In this document: piece after piece, positions 10,346 through 19,299 of the stretch
Numbering within the stretch: the stretch's first letter is position 1
Layout of the letters: each line of letters begins with the position of its first letter
Source of the DNA: Geodermatophilus tzadiensis
GTDB lineage: Bacteria > Actinomycetota > Actinomycetes > Mycobacteriales > Geodermatophilaceae
Assembly: GCF_003002915.1 (NCBI RefSeq)
Contig: NZ_PVTG01000006.1
Location: 149,066-213,065 of the forward strand
Reading direction: 5' to 3'
Length of the DNA stretch: 64,000 nucleotides
Made by a program: the position numbers and the translations under genes
The notes under the pieces: generated by a model
What the model was told of the DNA's origin: nothing
Seen by the model: the letters and a program-made list of their open reading frames with translations, nothing else
Database searches by the model: none

Positions 10346-12406
10346 ATGAGCGCCCAGCCCGCCCCCGCCCCCTCCAACCCGCTGTTCGCCGAGTCGCCGC
10401 TGCCCTTCGGGCTGCCGCCGTTCGCCGACGTCACCCTCGAGCACTGCCGCGAGGCGGTGCTCGCCGGCATGGCCGAGCAGCGCGCCGAGCTCGCCGCGAT
10501 CACCGGGTCGGCCGAGCCGCCGACCTTCGCGAACACCATCGAGGCACTCGAGCGCTCCGGTGTGCTGCTGCGCCGGGCCGAGGCGGTCTTCGGCAACCTC
10601 TCCTCGTCGCTGTCCAGCCCGCGGCTGCGGGAGATCGAGCGCGAGCTCGCCCCGCTGGAGGCCGCGCACGGCGACGCGCTGCGGCTGGACCCGCAGCTGT
10701 TCGCCCGCGTCGACGCCGTCCACGCCGCCCGGCACTCCGCCGGCCTGGACCCCGAGGCGGTCCGGCTGGTCGAGCGCTCCCACCTCGACCGGGTCCTCGC
10801 CGGCGCCCGCCTCGACGAGGCCGGCCGCACCCGGCTGTCGGAGCTCAACCGCGAGCTGTCGGAGCTGTCCACGCAGTTCGGGCAGAACCTGCAGCTGGCC
10901 ACCGAGGCCGCCGCCGTCCGGGTCGCCGACGCCGGCGAGCTCGACGGGCTGGGCGAGGAGGAGGTCGCCGCCGCGGCCCGCGCCGCCGCCGACCGCGGGC
11001 TCGAGGGGTACGTGCTCCCGCTGCTGCTGCCCACCGGCCAGCCGGTGCTGGCCAAGCTGCGCGACCGCGGGCTGCGCCGCCGGGTGTTCGAGGCCTCGGT
11101 GTCCCGGGCGTCGTCCGGCGAGCACGACAACGGGCCGGTGGCCGTCCGCATCGTCCGGGTCCGCGCCGAGCGCGCCCGGCTGCTCGGCTTCGCCACCCAC
11201 GCCGACCTGGTCCTGGCCGACCAGACCGCCGGCAGCACCGCCGCCGTCGACGCGATGCTCGCCTCGATGGTGGGCCCGTCGACGGCCAACGCCCGCGCGG
11301 AGGCCGCGGTGCTCGCCGAGGTCGCCGCGCGCGACGGGGTGACCGACCTGGCGGCCTGGGACTGGGCCTTCTACAGCGAGCGGGTGCGCGCCGAGCGGTA
11401 CTCGGTGGACCGCGCGGCGCTGCGGCCGTGGTTCGAGCTCGACCGGGTGCTCGTCGACGGCGTCTTCCGGGCCGCCGAGCTCCTCTACGGCTTCCGGTTC
11501 AGCCCGCGCCCCGACCTGGCCGGCTACCACCCCGACGTCCGGGTGTGGGAGGTCGGCGGTCCCGACGGCGAGCCGGTCGGCCTCTACCTCGGGGACTTCC
11601 TCGCCCGCGAGGGCAAGCGCGGCGGGGCGTGGATGAGCTCGTTCGTCTCCCAGTCGCGGCTGCTGGGCACCCGGCCGGTCGTCGTCAACAACCTCAACGT
11701 GCCGCCCGCGCCGGAGGGCCGGCCGACGCTGCTCACCCTCGACGAGGTCGACACGCTCTTCCACGAGTTCGGCCACGCCCTGCACGGGCTGAGCTCCGCG
11801 GTCACCTACCCGCGCTTCGCCGGGACGGCGGTGCCGCGGGACTTCGTCGAGTTCCCCAGCCAGGTCAACGAGATGTGGGCGCTGTGGCCGGAGGTGCTGG
11901 GCTCCTACGCGCGGCACGTGGAGACGGGGGAGCCGCTGCCGGCCGCCGTCGTCGAGGCGCTCGACGCCGCGCGGCTGTGGGGCGAGGGCTTCGCGACCCT
12001 GGAGTACCTCGCGGCCACGCTGCTCGACCAGGCCTGGCACCGGATCACCCCGGAGACGGAGGTCGGCGACCCGGCGGAGTTCGAGCGCCGGGCGCTGGAG
12101 GACGCCGGCGTGGCCTTCGACCTGGTGCCGCCCCGCTACCGGACGACGTACTTCCAGCACGTCTTCGCCGGTGGCTACGCGGCCGGCTACTACTCCTACA
12201 TCTGGTCGGAGGTGCTCGACGCCGACACCGTGGAGTGGTTCCGGGAGCGCGGGGGGCTGCGGCGGGAGAACGGCGACGTCTTCCGCGAGCGGCTGCTCTC
12301 CCGCGGCGGGTCGGTGGACCCGCTGGAGGCGTTCCGCGCCGTCCGCGGACGCGACGCCGACCCCGCGCCGCTGCTCCGCCGCCGCGGCCTGGTGGCGAGC
12401 AGCTAG
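10346..12406 (+). CDS. M3 family metallopeptidase (oligopeptidase A / dipeptidyl carboxypeptidase type)
   Basis: This 686-residue cytosolic zinc peptidase has the HEFGH zinc motif at residues 473-477 inside DEVDTLFHEFGHALHG, and the downstream zinc-ligand region FVEFPSQVNEMWALWPEVL. The C-terminal YFQHVFAGGYAAGYYSYIWSE is typical of the M3A group (Dcp, PrlC). These enzymes degrade short peptides released by larger proteases. The start is ATG 10346. It appears monocistronic, flanked on both sides by copies of a ~105-bp repeat. Confidence 0.93.
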   Translation: MSAQPAPAPSNPLFAESPLPFGLPPFADVTLEHCREAVLAGMAEQRAELAAITGSAEPPTFANTIEALERSGVLLRRAEAVFGNLSSSLSSPRLREIERELAPLEAAHGDALRLDPQLFARVDAVHAARHSAGLDPEAVRLVERSHLDRVLAGARLDEAGRTRLSELNRELSELSTQFGQNLQLATEAAAVRVADAGELDGLGEEEVAAAARAAADRGLEGYVLPLLLPTGQPVLAKLRDRGLRRRVFEASVSRASSGEHDNGPVAVRIVRVRAERARLLGFATHADLVLADQTAGSTAAVDAMLASMVGPSTANARAEAAVLAEVAARDGVTDLAAWDWAFYSERVRAERYSVDRAALRPWFELDRVLVDGVFRAAELLYGFRFSPRPDLAGYHPDVRVWEVGGPDGEPVGLYLGDFLAREGKRGGAWMSSFVSQSRLLGTRPVVVNNLNVPPAPEGRPTLLTLDEVDTLFHEFGHALHGLSSAVTYPRFAGTAVPRDFVEFPSQVNEMWALWPEVLGSYARHVETGEPLPAAVVEALDAARLWGEGFATLEYLAATLLDQAWHRITPETEVGDPAEFERRALEDAGVAFDLVPPRYRTTYFQHVFAGGYAAGYYSYIWSEVLDADTVEWFRERGGLRRENGDVFRERLLSRGGSVDPLEAFRAVRGRDADPAPLLRRRGLVASS

Positions 12407-12479
12407 GGCCGTCAGGCCCAGTCGTGCCGAGTGGGCCCCGGAGGGGTCCGCGCAGGCGCGACGCAGCGGCTCCCCGGCC

Positions 12480-12585
12480 GATCGGCCTCGGTGCAGGGTC
12501 CCGCGCCGAGCGTGCGAGGCGTGGGGGGCACCGAGGTCCTTCCGGGCACCTGGCCGCGGTGCGGTCCGGTAGGACCGCAGTGTCA
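12480..12585 (+). repeat. Family C intergenic repeat, copy 2
   Basis: Near-copy of 10221-10325, lying between the convergent M3 peptidase and RNHCP genes. It retains the same hairpin GGTA stem-loop (12561-12578), and its last bases are the stop codon of the RNHCP gene. It probably ends transcription from both sides. Confidence 0.75.
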
Positions 12586-12903
12586 GAGCCAGGGGAGCGA
12601 GAGCACCAGGTCCAGGTCGTCGGGGGCGTCGCCGTCGCGGACCAGCCGGTTGGGCTGGCGGTGGCCGCACGCCGTGCATCGGTGCACCACCTGCCAGCCC
12701 TTGCCCGACTTCTCCACCAGCCCGATCGGCTCCATCGGCTGCCGGCAGTCGCTCGCGCGGTCACCGGGCAGGTCGTCGACGTGCAGCGACCACAGGCAGG
12801 ACGGGCAGTGGTTGCGGTAGTGCCCGTCGGTGTTCGCGGGGACGTCGGCGGCGCAGTGCACGCAGACGAAGCCGGTGTTCTCCGCCCGCCGGGACCGGGC
12901 CAC
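12583..12903 (-). CDS. RNHCP domain zinc-ribbon-like protein
   Basis: A 106-residue protein with paired cysteine motifs, CVHC near the N-terminus, RNHCPSC in the middle and CTACGHRQ near the C-terminus. RNHCP names the conserved motif of this small family, which is found alone or in RNA-related proteins; its function is not established. The cysteine pairs suggest structural zinc binding. It lies 14 bp downstream of greA on the same strand and is probably co-transcribed with it. Confidence 0.85.
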   Translation of the reverse strand: MARSRRAENTGFVCVHCAADVPANTDGHYRNHCPSCLWSLHVDDLPGDRASDCRQPMEPIGLVEKSGKGWQVVHRCTACGHRQPNRLVRDGDAPDDLDLVLSLPWL

Positions 12904-12917
12904 GCGCAGGGTCCCGG

Positions 12918-13418
12918 TCAGGGGACGAACGGCTCGACGGCGACGACCTCGACGGTGATGTCGCGGCCGTTGGGCGCCCGGTAGGTGACCGAGGTGCCCG
13001 GCTCCGAGCCCAGGATCGCCGAGCCCATCGCCGACTCCGGCGAGTAGACGGCCAGGTCGGTGGTGCCGGCGATCTCGCGCGAGCCGAGCAGGAACTTCTC
13101 GGTCTCCTCGTCGCCCTGGAAGCGGATCGTGATGACCGTGCCGAGCTCGGCGGTGGTCGCCGTCGCTGGCGGCTCGCCCACCCGCGCCTTGCGCAGCAGG
13201 TCGGTGAGCTGGCGGATCCGGCCCTCCTGCTTGCCCTGCTCCTCCTTGGCGGCGTGGTAGCCGCCGTTCTCCTTGAGGTCGCCCTCCTCGCGGCGGGCGT
13301 TGATCTCGGCGGCCATGGCGGGCCGCCCGGCCACCAACTGGTCGAGCTCGGCCTTCAGCCGGTCGTGGGCCTCCTGGGTCAGCCAGATGCCCTGCTCGTT
13401 CTCAGTGGGGGTGGACAC
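12918..13418 (-). CDS. greA: Transcription elongation factor GreA
   Basis: This 166-residue protein has the N-terminal coiled coil (LTQEAHDRLKAELDQL), the acidic tip GDLKENGGYHAAKEEQ that reaches the RNA polymerase active site, and the C-terminal FKBP-like domain. GreA stimulates cleavage of backtracked transcripts. The length matches the family (about 160). It is the first gene of a probable greA-RNHCP unit and is divergent from mca across a 219-bp gap. Confidence 0.95.
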   Translation of the reverse strand: MSTPTENEQGIWLTQEAHDRLKAELDQLVAGRPAMAAEINARREEGDLKENGGYHAAKEEQGKQEGRIRQLTDLLRKARVGEPPATATTAELGTVITIRFQGDEETEKFLLGSREIAGTTDLAVYSPESAMGSAILGSEPGTSVTYRAPNGRDITVEVVAVEPFVP

Positions 13419-13637
13419 GCGGGGGACTCCTGCTGCGGCTCGGGGGCCGCCTCCCGGTCGAGAGGCGGCGGCGTCGATCCGACGAAGCTAACACCGGCCG
13501 ACGGGCCCACGCACGGACCCGGGGCCCGGTGCGGGGACGGCGAACGTACCCGGGAACACAGTGACGAGCAGCACATCCACCCGTCCGGATGGCCGGGGTC
13601 GCAGCGTCTCGTCGTCGACTCGGGGGACACTGGTCCG

Positions 13638-14525
13638 GTGACCGAAGCAGACCCGTTGCGCCTGCTCGCCGTGCACGCCCACCCCGACGACGAGTCGAGC
13701 AAGGGCGCGGCGACGATGGCGAAGTACGTCGCCGAGGGCGTCCAGGTGATGGTGGCGACGTGCACCGGCGGCGAGCGCGGCTCGGTGCTCAACCCGGCGC
13801 TGGACCGGCCCGAGGTGTGGGAGCGCCTGCCGCAGCTGCGCGCCGAGGAGATGGCGCGGGCCCGCGAGATCCTGGGCGTCGAGCAGGAGTTCCTCGGGTT
13901 CGTCGACTCCGGCCTGCCCGAGGGCGACCCGCTGCCGCCGCTGCCCGAGGGCTGCTTCGCGCTGGTGCCCACCGAGGAGGCGGCCGCGCCGCTGGTCGCG
14001 CTCATCCGCCGGTTCCGCCCGCACGTCGTGCTCACCTACGACGAGCGCGGCGGCTACCCGCACCCCGACCACGTCAAGACCCACGACGTGTCGGTGCTTG
14101 CCTTCGAGGCGGCCGGCGACCCCGAGCGCTACCCCGACCTGGGCGAGCCCTGGCAGCCGAGCAAGCTCTACTACCACATGGGCTTCACGCTGACCCGCAC
14201 GCGGGCGCTGCACGAGGCGATGCTCGAGACCGGCGCCGAGTCGCCCTACGCCGAGTGGCTGGCGAGCTGGGACCCGGCCCGCGACATGAGCCACCGGGTG
14301 ACGACGCGGGTGCCCTGCGCCGACTACTTCCCGGTCCGCGACGCCGCGCTCATCGCGCACGCGACCCAGATCGACCCCCACGGCCGCTGGTTCGCCTGCC
14401 CGATGGACCTGCAGCAGCGGGTCTGGCCGACCGAGGACTACGAGCTGGCCCGCTCGCTGGTCGACTCGACGCTGCCCGAGGACGATCTGTTCGCCGGCAT
14501 CCGCAGCGAGGTGCCGGTCCCGTGA
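13638..14525 (+). CDS. mca: Mycothiol S-conjugate amidase
   Basis: A 295-residue zinc amidase of the LmbE/PIG-L fold. The metal motif HPDD lies at residues 15-18 in AVHAHPDDESSKG, and a second ligand region, YPHPDHVKTHD, lies near 142. Mca cleaves mycothiol-toxin conjugates so that the mercapturate can be exported. The 295-residue length and the sequence KGAATMAKYVAEG favour Mca over the related deacetylase MshB; the distinction is family knowledge applied here. The start is GTG 13638; its stop overlaps the next gene. Confidence 0.9.
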   Translation: MTEADPLRLLAVHAHPDDESSKGAATMAKYVAEGVQVMVATCTGGERGSVLNPALDRPEVWERLPQLRAEEMARAREILGVEQEFLGFVDSGLPEGDPLPPLPEGCFALVPTEEAAAPLVALIRRFRPHVVLTYDERGGYPHPDHVKTHDVSVLAFEAAGDPERYPDLGEPWQPSKLYYHMGFTLTRTRALHEAMLETGAESPYAEWLASWDPARDMSHRVTTRVPCADYFPVRDAALIAHATQIDPHGRWFACPMDLQQRVWPTEDYELARSLVDSTLPEDDLFAGIRSEVPVP

Positions 14526-14869
14526 ACGCCGTGCTGACCGGTGCCGTCCTCGCCGTCGACGAGCAGCTGCCCGAGGACGTCGGCAAGTCCGGCCCGTTCG
14601 GCCTGTTCCTGGTCCTGGTGCTGCTCGTCGCCGCGGCGCTGCTGGTCAGGTCGATGAACGGGCACCTCAAGAGGCTGCCGCGCGACTTCGACGACCGCGG
14701 GGACGACGGGCCGGCGGTCGTCGTCCCCGACACCCCGGCCGAGCTCGTCGACCCGCCGCGGCAGCCCGGGCAGGACCTGCTCGACACGCTGCGCCGGGCG
14801 CCCCGCGCCATCGAGGGCCCGCGCCCGGAGCGCGGGGACGGCGACCGGACGGACCCGCCGGCGCGCTGA
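14522..14869 (+). CDS. Small single-pass membrane protein downstream of mca
   Basis: A 115-residue protein of unknown function. It has one clear membrane segment (GLFLVLVLLVAAALLV, about residues 27-43) followed by an Arg/Pro/Asp-rich cytoplasmic tail. Its GTG start overlaps the mca stop as GTGA, so it is translated together with mca. I recognise small membrane proteins at this position in other actinobacteria, but know of no assigned role. Confidence 0.75.
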   Translation: MNAVLTGAVLAVDEQLPEDVGKSGPFGLFLVLVLLVAAALLVRSMNGHLKRLPRDFDDRGDDGPAVVVPDTPAELVDPPRQPGQDLLDTLRRAPRAIEGPRPERGDGDRTDPPAR

Positions 14870-14886
14870 CGCCGGCGGGTCCGTCC
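14847..14886. terminator. Perfect hairpin terminator between convergent genes
   Basis: A 17-bp perfect stem (ggacggacccgccggcg and its complement) around a 6-base loop. The left arm is coding sequence, and the stop codon of the upstream gene (TGA, 14867-14869) is in the loop. It can serve both the mca operon and the convergent gene ending at 14892. Confidence 0.85.
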
Positions 14887-14891
14887 GCGGC

Positions 14892-15449
14892 TCACCAGCG
14901 GTGCGCCACGTCGACGACGAGCCGCGACCCGTCGCCCGGGCCGTCGAGGACCGTCACCCGGAACGGCAGCCGGGCACGCACGCCCAGGCCGACGGTGCTC
15001 TCGCCCTCGAAGGACCCGGCCCACGCGACCTGGCGGAAGGTGCTGTAGCCGGCCACGTCCACGGCCTCGGCGTCGTCGACCGGGTCGTAGGTCGCCGCAC
15101 CGCCGCCGGTGTACGCCGGGGTGTGCACCAGCACCTGCAGGTCGGCCGCACCGCGCAGCGGGACCGGCACGCCCGAGCCGTCCTGCAACACCTCGCGGAC
15201 GTACCGGACGTCGTAGGACACGTCGGACGCGTCGACCCCGTCGAGGTCGAGGACCAGCCGGTCGTAGCAGGCGTGCCGGCCGGCGCGGACGTCGTCGAGG
15301 GTGCCGCCGCCGTCCGCGACGACGGACTCGGGCACCGAGCCCCACGCCGTGCTGCAGCCCGGTGCGGCGGAGGCGGGCAGGACGCCGCCGGCGATGGCGG
15401 CCGCCGCGGCGGCCAGGACGACGGCGGTGCGGGTGCGGGTGGTGCTCAT
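14892..15449 (-). CDS. Secreted AMIN-like domain protein
   Basis: A 185-residue protein with a typical Sec signal peptide (MSTTRTRTAVVLAAAAAAIAG, cleavage probably after ASAAPG near residue 30). The mature part has beta-rich segments such as RLVLDLDG, VPVPLRGAADLQVLVHTP and FRVTVLDGPGDGSRLVVDVAH, which resemble actinobacterial AMIN-like secreted proteins. AMIN domains often bind cell-wall or envelope material; no enzymatic motif is visible. It stands alone with a 295-bp upstream region shared with the divergent gene at 15745. Confidence 0.75.
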   Translation of the reverse strand: MSTTRTRTAVVLAAAAAAIAGGVLPASAAPGCSTAWGSVPESVVADGGGTLDDVRAGRHACYDRLVLDLDGVDASDVSYDVRYVREVLQDGSGVPVPLRGAADLQVLVHTPAYTGGGAATYDPVDDAEAVDVAGYSTFRQVAWAGSFEGESTVGLGVRARLPFRVTVLDGPGDGSRLVVDVAHRW

Positions 15450-15705
15450 GGCGTGCTCCCGGGGTCAGGGGGGCTGGTGGTGCGGACGAGGGAGAGAATC
15501 CGCCGACGCGGCCGCTGATGCCATGGCCGGAAGTGCCCACAGGTGTCGATCGTGCGTCCTCCACCTCGGCACATCTCCACCAAGTGAGACGGCATCGGGA
15601 CGACACGGACCGGCACATCGCGCTCCCGTCACCGACGGATGACCGGCGGTCACGGCCTTCCTGTTCGCTCTCGGCGTGGCGCCCGGCCGAGCAAGCAGCG
15701 CTACT

Positions 15706-15727
15706 GTGTAAGCGTGTAATCAACACG
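15706..15727 (+). promoter_or_regulatory. Possible operator: GTGTAA direct repeat and CGTGT/ACACG palindrome
   Basis: The sequence GTGTAAGCGTGTAA followed by an inverted repeat CGTGT-AATCA-ACACG lies 18-39 bp before the start at 15745. It is AT-rich compared with its surroundings. A DNA-binding protein, perhaps the RHH-like product of the next gene itself, could bind here. This is inference. The remainder of 15450-15705 shows nothing I can name. Confidence 0.4.
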
Positions 15728-15744
15728 CACCCGAGGAGGCCGTC

Positions 15745-16353
15745 GTGCACGGACACCACCGCTTCGCCGATTCCCCCTTCGCCCGGATGGGCGCCCCCGG
15801 TTTCCGCGGGCGCGGACCCGGAGGCCGTGGCCGCGGCGCCGAGGGCCCGCCGCCGGTCGACCGGGCCGAGGTCGCCGGCTGGTTCGCCGGGCGGCTGCCC
15901 GACGGCTGGTTCACCGGGCCGGTCGAGATCACCGTCGACCGCGACGAGATCACCGTCGTGGGCTCGCTCGCCGAGCCGGACGCCGGGGAGGGCGACCCCG
16001 CCGCCGCCCGCGCCGGGCGGATCGCCCGGTTCCGCGAGGACACCCGCGAGCAGCGCATGGCCGTCGCCGACGCCGCGCAGGCCCGCTACGGCCGCTCGGT
16101 GGCCTGGGGCGCCGCGTGCGGCGACGTCCGCGAGGTGTTCACCAACGCCTCGGTGCCGGTGATGACCCGGCTGCGCCAGCCCGAACGGCTGGTCCTCGAC
16201 ACCCTGGTCGACGCCGGGGTGGCCCGCTCCCGCTCCGAGGCGCTGGTGTGGGCGGTCCGCCTGGTCGGCCGCAACGCCGACAGCTGGCTGACCGAGCTGC
16301 GCGAGGCGATGGCCTCGGTGGAGGAGGTCCGGGGGCGCGGCCCGCAGCCGTGA
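15745..16353 (+). CDS. Unknown protein with possible ribbon-helix-helix-like C-terminal segment
   Basis: This 202-residue protein starts with a Gly/Arg/His-rich segment (about 1-35), followed by a mixed alpha/beta middle part. The segment RLRQPERLVLDTLVDAGVAR near residues 150-170 and the following SRSEALVWAVRLVG resemble the strand and helices of RHH repressors. I do not know a named family. GTG 15745 is preceded by a strong GAGGAGG Shine-Dalgarno. The AT-rich inverted repeat upstream would fit autoregulation. Confidence 0.7.
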   Translation: MHGHHRFADSPFARMGAPGFRGRGPGGRGRGAEGPPPVDRAEVAGWFAGRLPDGWFTGPVEITVDRDEITVVGSLAEPDAGEGDPAAARAGRIARFREDTREQRMAVADAAQARYGRSVAWGAACGDVREVFTNASVPVMTRLRQPERLVLDTLVDAGVARSRSEALVWAVRLVGRNADSWLTELREAMASVEEVRGRGPQP

Positions 16354-16372
16354 CCTCTGCGAGGCTGCCCGG

Positions 16373-17029
16373 GTGAGCCTGGAGCTGCTGCGGTCCACCT
16401 ACGGCGCCCTGTCGGCCACCGTCTCCGACCTGGCGCCGGAGGAGGCGTGGCAGCCCAGCGGGTGCGCCGGCTGGGCGGTCCTCGACCTCACCCTGCACCT
16501 GGTGGACGACGCCCGCCGGGGACTGGTCGCGCTGGCCACCCCGGCGGGCGGGCCGCCCACCACCGACGCCGTCGCCTACTGGCGGTCCTGGCAGCCGACC
16601 GCCGGGCAGGAGGCCGACACCGCCTGGCGCACCCGCGTGCGGGCCAGCGCCACCGGCGGCCTGGCCGAGTTGGCACCCGTGTACGCCGAGCTCGTCGCGG
16701 CGGTGGGGGTGGCCGCCGGGCGGGCGCGGCCCGACGAGCTGCTCGGCACCCAGGGGTGGGTGCTGTGCGCCCGCGACCTGTGCTCCACGCTCGCCCTCGA
16801 GGCCGCCGTCCACCACCTCGACCTGGTGGCGCACCTGGACCGGCCGGGCCCGCCGGCCGCGGCGCTGGCCGAGGTGCGGCGGGTGCTCGAGGCCCTGCTC
16901 GGCGGGCCGCTGCCCGCCGGGTGGGACGACGCCACGGCCGCCCGCCGCGGCACCGGCCGCGAGCCCCTGACCGACGCCGACCGCGCCGTGCTGGGAGACG
17001 CCGCCGCCCGGTTCCCGCTGTTCGGTTAG
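16373..17029 (+). CDS. Maleylpyruvate isomerase-like / DinB-superfamily mycothiol-dependent protein
   Basis: A 218-residue protein with the DinB/MDMPI helical-bundle pattern. LRSTYGALSATVSDLAPEEAW leads to the characteristic GWAVLDLTLHLVDDA (first metal His), and a second conserved segment is ALEAAVHHLDLVAHL. The family (TIGR03083-like) uses mycothiol for isomerisation or transfer reactions. The substrate is unknown. It starts at GTG 16373, 20 bp after the previous gene, and is followed 31 bp later by the flavoprotein gene, so these may be co-transcribed. Confidence 0.8.
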   Translation: MSLELLRSTYGALSATVSDLAPEEAWQPSGCAGWAVLDLTLHLVDDARRGLVALATPAGGPPTTDAVAYWRSWQPTAGQEADTAWRTRVRASATGGLAELAPVYAELVAAVGVAAGRARPDELLGTQGWVLCARDLCSTLALEAAVHHLDLVAHLDRPGPPAAALAEVRRVLEALLGGPLPAGWDDATAARRGTGREPLTDADRAVLGDAAARFPLFG

Positions 17030-17059
17030 CGCGCCGTCCCGACCAGGGACACTGGGGAC

Positions 17060-18313
17060 GTGCCCGCCGCTGCCGCCGTCCCCGCCGCCACCGACGTGCT
17101 CGTGGTGGGGGCCGGTCCGGCCGGGTCCGCCGCGGCCGCCTGGGCCGCCCGCGCCGGGCACGACGTGCTGCTGGCCGATGCCGCCGTGTTCCCTCGCGAC
17201 AAGGCCTGCGGTGACGGGCTGACCCCGCGCGCGGTCGCCGAGCTCGACCGCCTGGGCCTCGGCGACTGGGCGCGGTCCCGCGCCCGCAACCGCGGGCTGC
17301 GCGCCGCCGGCTTCGGCCGGGTGTGGGAGCTGCCCTGGCCCGGCGGGGCCTTCCCCGACCACGGCAGCGCCGTGCCGCGCACCGAGCTCGACGCCCGCAT
17401 CCGCGCCTGCGCGCTGGCGGCCGGGGCGAGGCCGCTGGAGGGCGCGCGGGCGGTCGACGTCGAGCGCGACGGCGAGCGGGTCACCGGCGTGGTGTTCGAG
17501 ACGGCGGGGGAGGAGGCGGTCACCGTCGGCTGCCGGCGGCTGGTCGTCGCCGACGGCGTCCGGTCCCCGCTGGGCCGGGTGCTCGGCCGCGAGTGGCACC
17601 GCGACACCGCCTACGGCGTCGCCGCCCGCGGCTACGCGCGCTCGGGCCGGGCGGACGACGAGTGGATCTCCTCGCACCTGGAGCTGCGCGGCGCCGAGGG
17701 CGAGCTGCTCTCCGGCTACGGGTGGGTGTTCCCGCTGGGCGCCGGGGCCGGGAAGGTCAACATCGGCGTCGGCACGCTGGCCACCGCCCGCCGCCCGGCC
17801 GGGGTGGCGCTCAAGTCGCTGCTGGAGGTGTACGCCGACGCCCGCCGGGAGGACTGGCGGCTGCAGGGGCCGGTCGAGGCGCCCGCGTCGGCGCTGCTGC
17901 CCATGGGCGGGGCGGTGTCGGGCGTGGCCGGGCGCAACTGGGCGCTGGTGGGCGACGCGGCCGGCTGCGTGAACCCGCTCAACGGCGAGGGCATCGACTA
18001 CGGGCTCGAGACCGGGCGCACCGTCGTCGACCTGTTCGGCGCCGACGACTGGTCGCAGGCCTGGCCGGCGACGCTGCGGGAGCACTACGGCGAGGCGTTC
18101 TCCGTGGCCCGCCGGCTGGCCGGGCTGCTCACCGTCCCCCGCTTCCTGCCCGCGGCCGGGCCGGTCGGCATGCGCTCGCGGGCGCTGATGACCGTGGCGC
18201 TGCGGGTGATGGGCAACCTGGTCACCGACGAGGACCGCGACGTCGTGGCCCGCGCCTGGCGCACCGCCGGCCGCCTCTCCCGCCGCTTCGACGACCGCCC
18301 CCTGTTCGCCTGA
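17060..18313 (+). CDS. Geranylgeranyl reductase family FAD-dependent oxidoreductase
   Basis: This 417-residue flavoprotein has the FAD-binding DVLVVGAGPAGSAAAAWAA at residues 12-30, the family motif FPRDKACGDGLTPRAV, and the second FAD motif GDAAGCVNPLNGEGIDYGLE. Members reduce isoprenoid double bonds, for example in menaquinone or membrane-lipid chains; the substrate here is inferred only from family. A Z-type prenyltransferase lies 1 kb downstream, which is consistent with isoprenoid metabolism. It ends just before a hairpin at 18318-18339. Confidence 0.88.
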   Translation: MPAAAAVPAATDVLVVGAGPAGSAAAAWAARAGHDVLLADAAVFPRDKACGDGLTPRAVAELDRLGLGDWARSRARNRGLRAAGFGRVWELPWPGGAFPDHGSAVPRTELDARIRACALAAGARPLEGARAVDVERDGERVTGVVFETAGEEAVTVGCRRLVVADGVRSPLGRVLGREWHRDTAYGVAARGYARSGRADDEWISSHLELRGAEGELLSGYGWVFPLGAGAGKVNIGVGTLATARRPAGVALKSLLEVYADARREDWRLQGPVEAPASALLPMGGAVSGVAGRNWALVGDAAGCVNPLNGEGIDYGLETGRTVVDLFGADDWSQAWPATLREHYGEAFSVARRLAGLLTVPRFLPAAGPVGMRSRALMTVALRVMGNLVTDEDRDVVARAWRTAGRLSRRFDDRPLFA

Positions 18314-18317
18314 GCCC

Positions 18318-18339
18318 GTGCACTCCCGCGGAGGTGCAC
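18318..18339. terminator. Short palindromic terminator between convergent genes
   Basis: The 22-bp palindrome gtgcactcccgcggaggtgcac (split: gtgcac, core ccgcgg, gtgcac) lies between the flavoprotein stop and the trhA stop. Its core GTGCACyyCCGCGGAGGTGCAC is shared with the hairpin at 62150-62190. Confidence 0.6.
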
Positions 18340-18350
18340 GCGGTCCAGGC

Positions 18351-19163
18351 CTACACGAAGGGGGAGTTGTACATCGCGAAGTAGACGGCGATGTAGTGGC
18401 AGATCGCGGCCACGATGGTCATCGCGTGGAAGACCTCGTGGTAGCCGAAGACGCCGGGCACCGGGTTGGGCCACCGGACGGCGTAGGCCACCCCGCCGAG
18501 GGTGTAGAGCAGCCCGCCGACGGCGAGCAGCACCAGCGAGGTGACGCCGGCGATGTGCAGGATGTCGGTGAGGATGAAGACGGCGACCCAGCCCAGCCCC
18601 ACGTAGAGCGGGACGCCGAGCCAGCGCGGCGCCGTCGGCCAGGACAGCTTGAGGCAGACGCCGGCCAGCGCCCCCGCCCAGACGCCGCCGAGCACCCAGT
18701 AGCCGGTGGGCTGGTCGACGGCGAGCAGCGAGAACGGCGTGTACGTGCCCGCGATGAACAGGAAGATCATCGAGTGGTCGAGCCGCTTCATGAGCTTCCA
18801 GCCGCGCGGTGACCAGCGCCGCCGGTGGTAGAGCGCGCTGATGCCGAACAGGCCGCAGATCGTCAGGCAGTAGACGGCCACGGAGAACCCGGCGCGGGCG
18901 CCGAGCACCGAGCCGAGCGGGACCAGCACGGCGCCGGCGACGACCGCGCCGAAGAAGGCGAACAGGTGCAGCCAGCCGCGCATCCGCGGGCGGGTGTCGG
19001 GGTGCTCCCAGTCGCCGTCGGCGAAGTCCTCGGCGGTCCAGGTCCGCTCGACCTGCTCGCCCTCGTCGTGGACGGTGGCGACGGCGGGGCCGCGCGGGGC
19101 CTCGATCTCGGCCCCGTCGGCCTGCACCCGGACCGGCTCGCGGGGGTCGGGGGCAGCGTCCAT
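18351..19163 (-). CDS. trhA: Hemolysin III / PAQR family membrane protein TrhA
   Basis: A 270-residue protein with a 60-residue cytoplasmic N-terminus and seven hydrophobic segments. It has the PAQR signatures GISALYHRRRWS, KRLDHSMIFLFIAGTYTPF and FGYHEVFHAMTI, whose His and Asp residues bind metal in the superfamily. Bacterial members affect membrane-lipid homeostasis or were called hemolysins; the exact reaction is not established. The acidic N-terminal extension is longer than in E. coli YqfA. It is convergent with the flavoprotein and divergent from the prenyltransferase. Confidence 0.88.
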   Translation of the reverse strand: MDAAPDPREPVRVQADGAEIEAPRGPAVATVHDEGEQVERTWTAEDFADGDWEHPDTRPRMRGWLHLFAFFGAVVAGAVLVPLGSVLGARAGFSVAVYCLTICGLFGISALYHRRRWSPRGWKLMKRLDHSMIFLFIAGTYTPFSLLAVDQPTGYWVLGGVWAGALAGVCLKLSWPTAPRWLGVPLYVGLGWVAVFILTDILHIAGVTSLVLLAVGGLLYTLGGVAYAVRWPNPVPGVFGYHEVFHAMTIVAAICHYIAVYFAMYNSPFV

Positions 19164-19299
19164 GGACCGAGGTTACGGAGCACCGGGGAGGCGTGCACCG
19201 TCGGCGACCTGTGAGCTGCCCGGCAGCCGGCCGGCCCCGGGACCCGCCGCTCAGGGACAGCTGCGGAACGTGTCCGGCCGGGGGCCTACTGTGTGCCGC

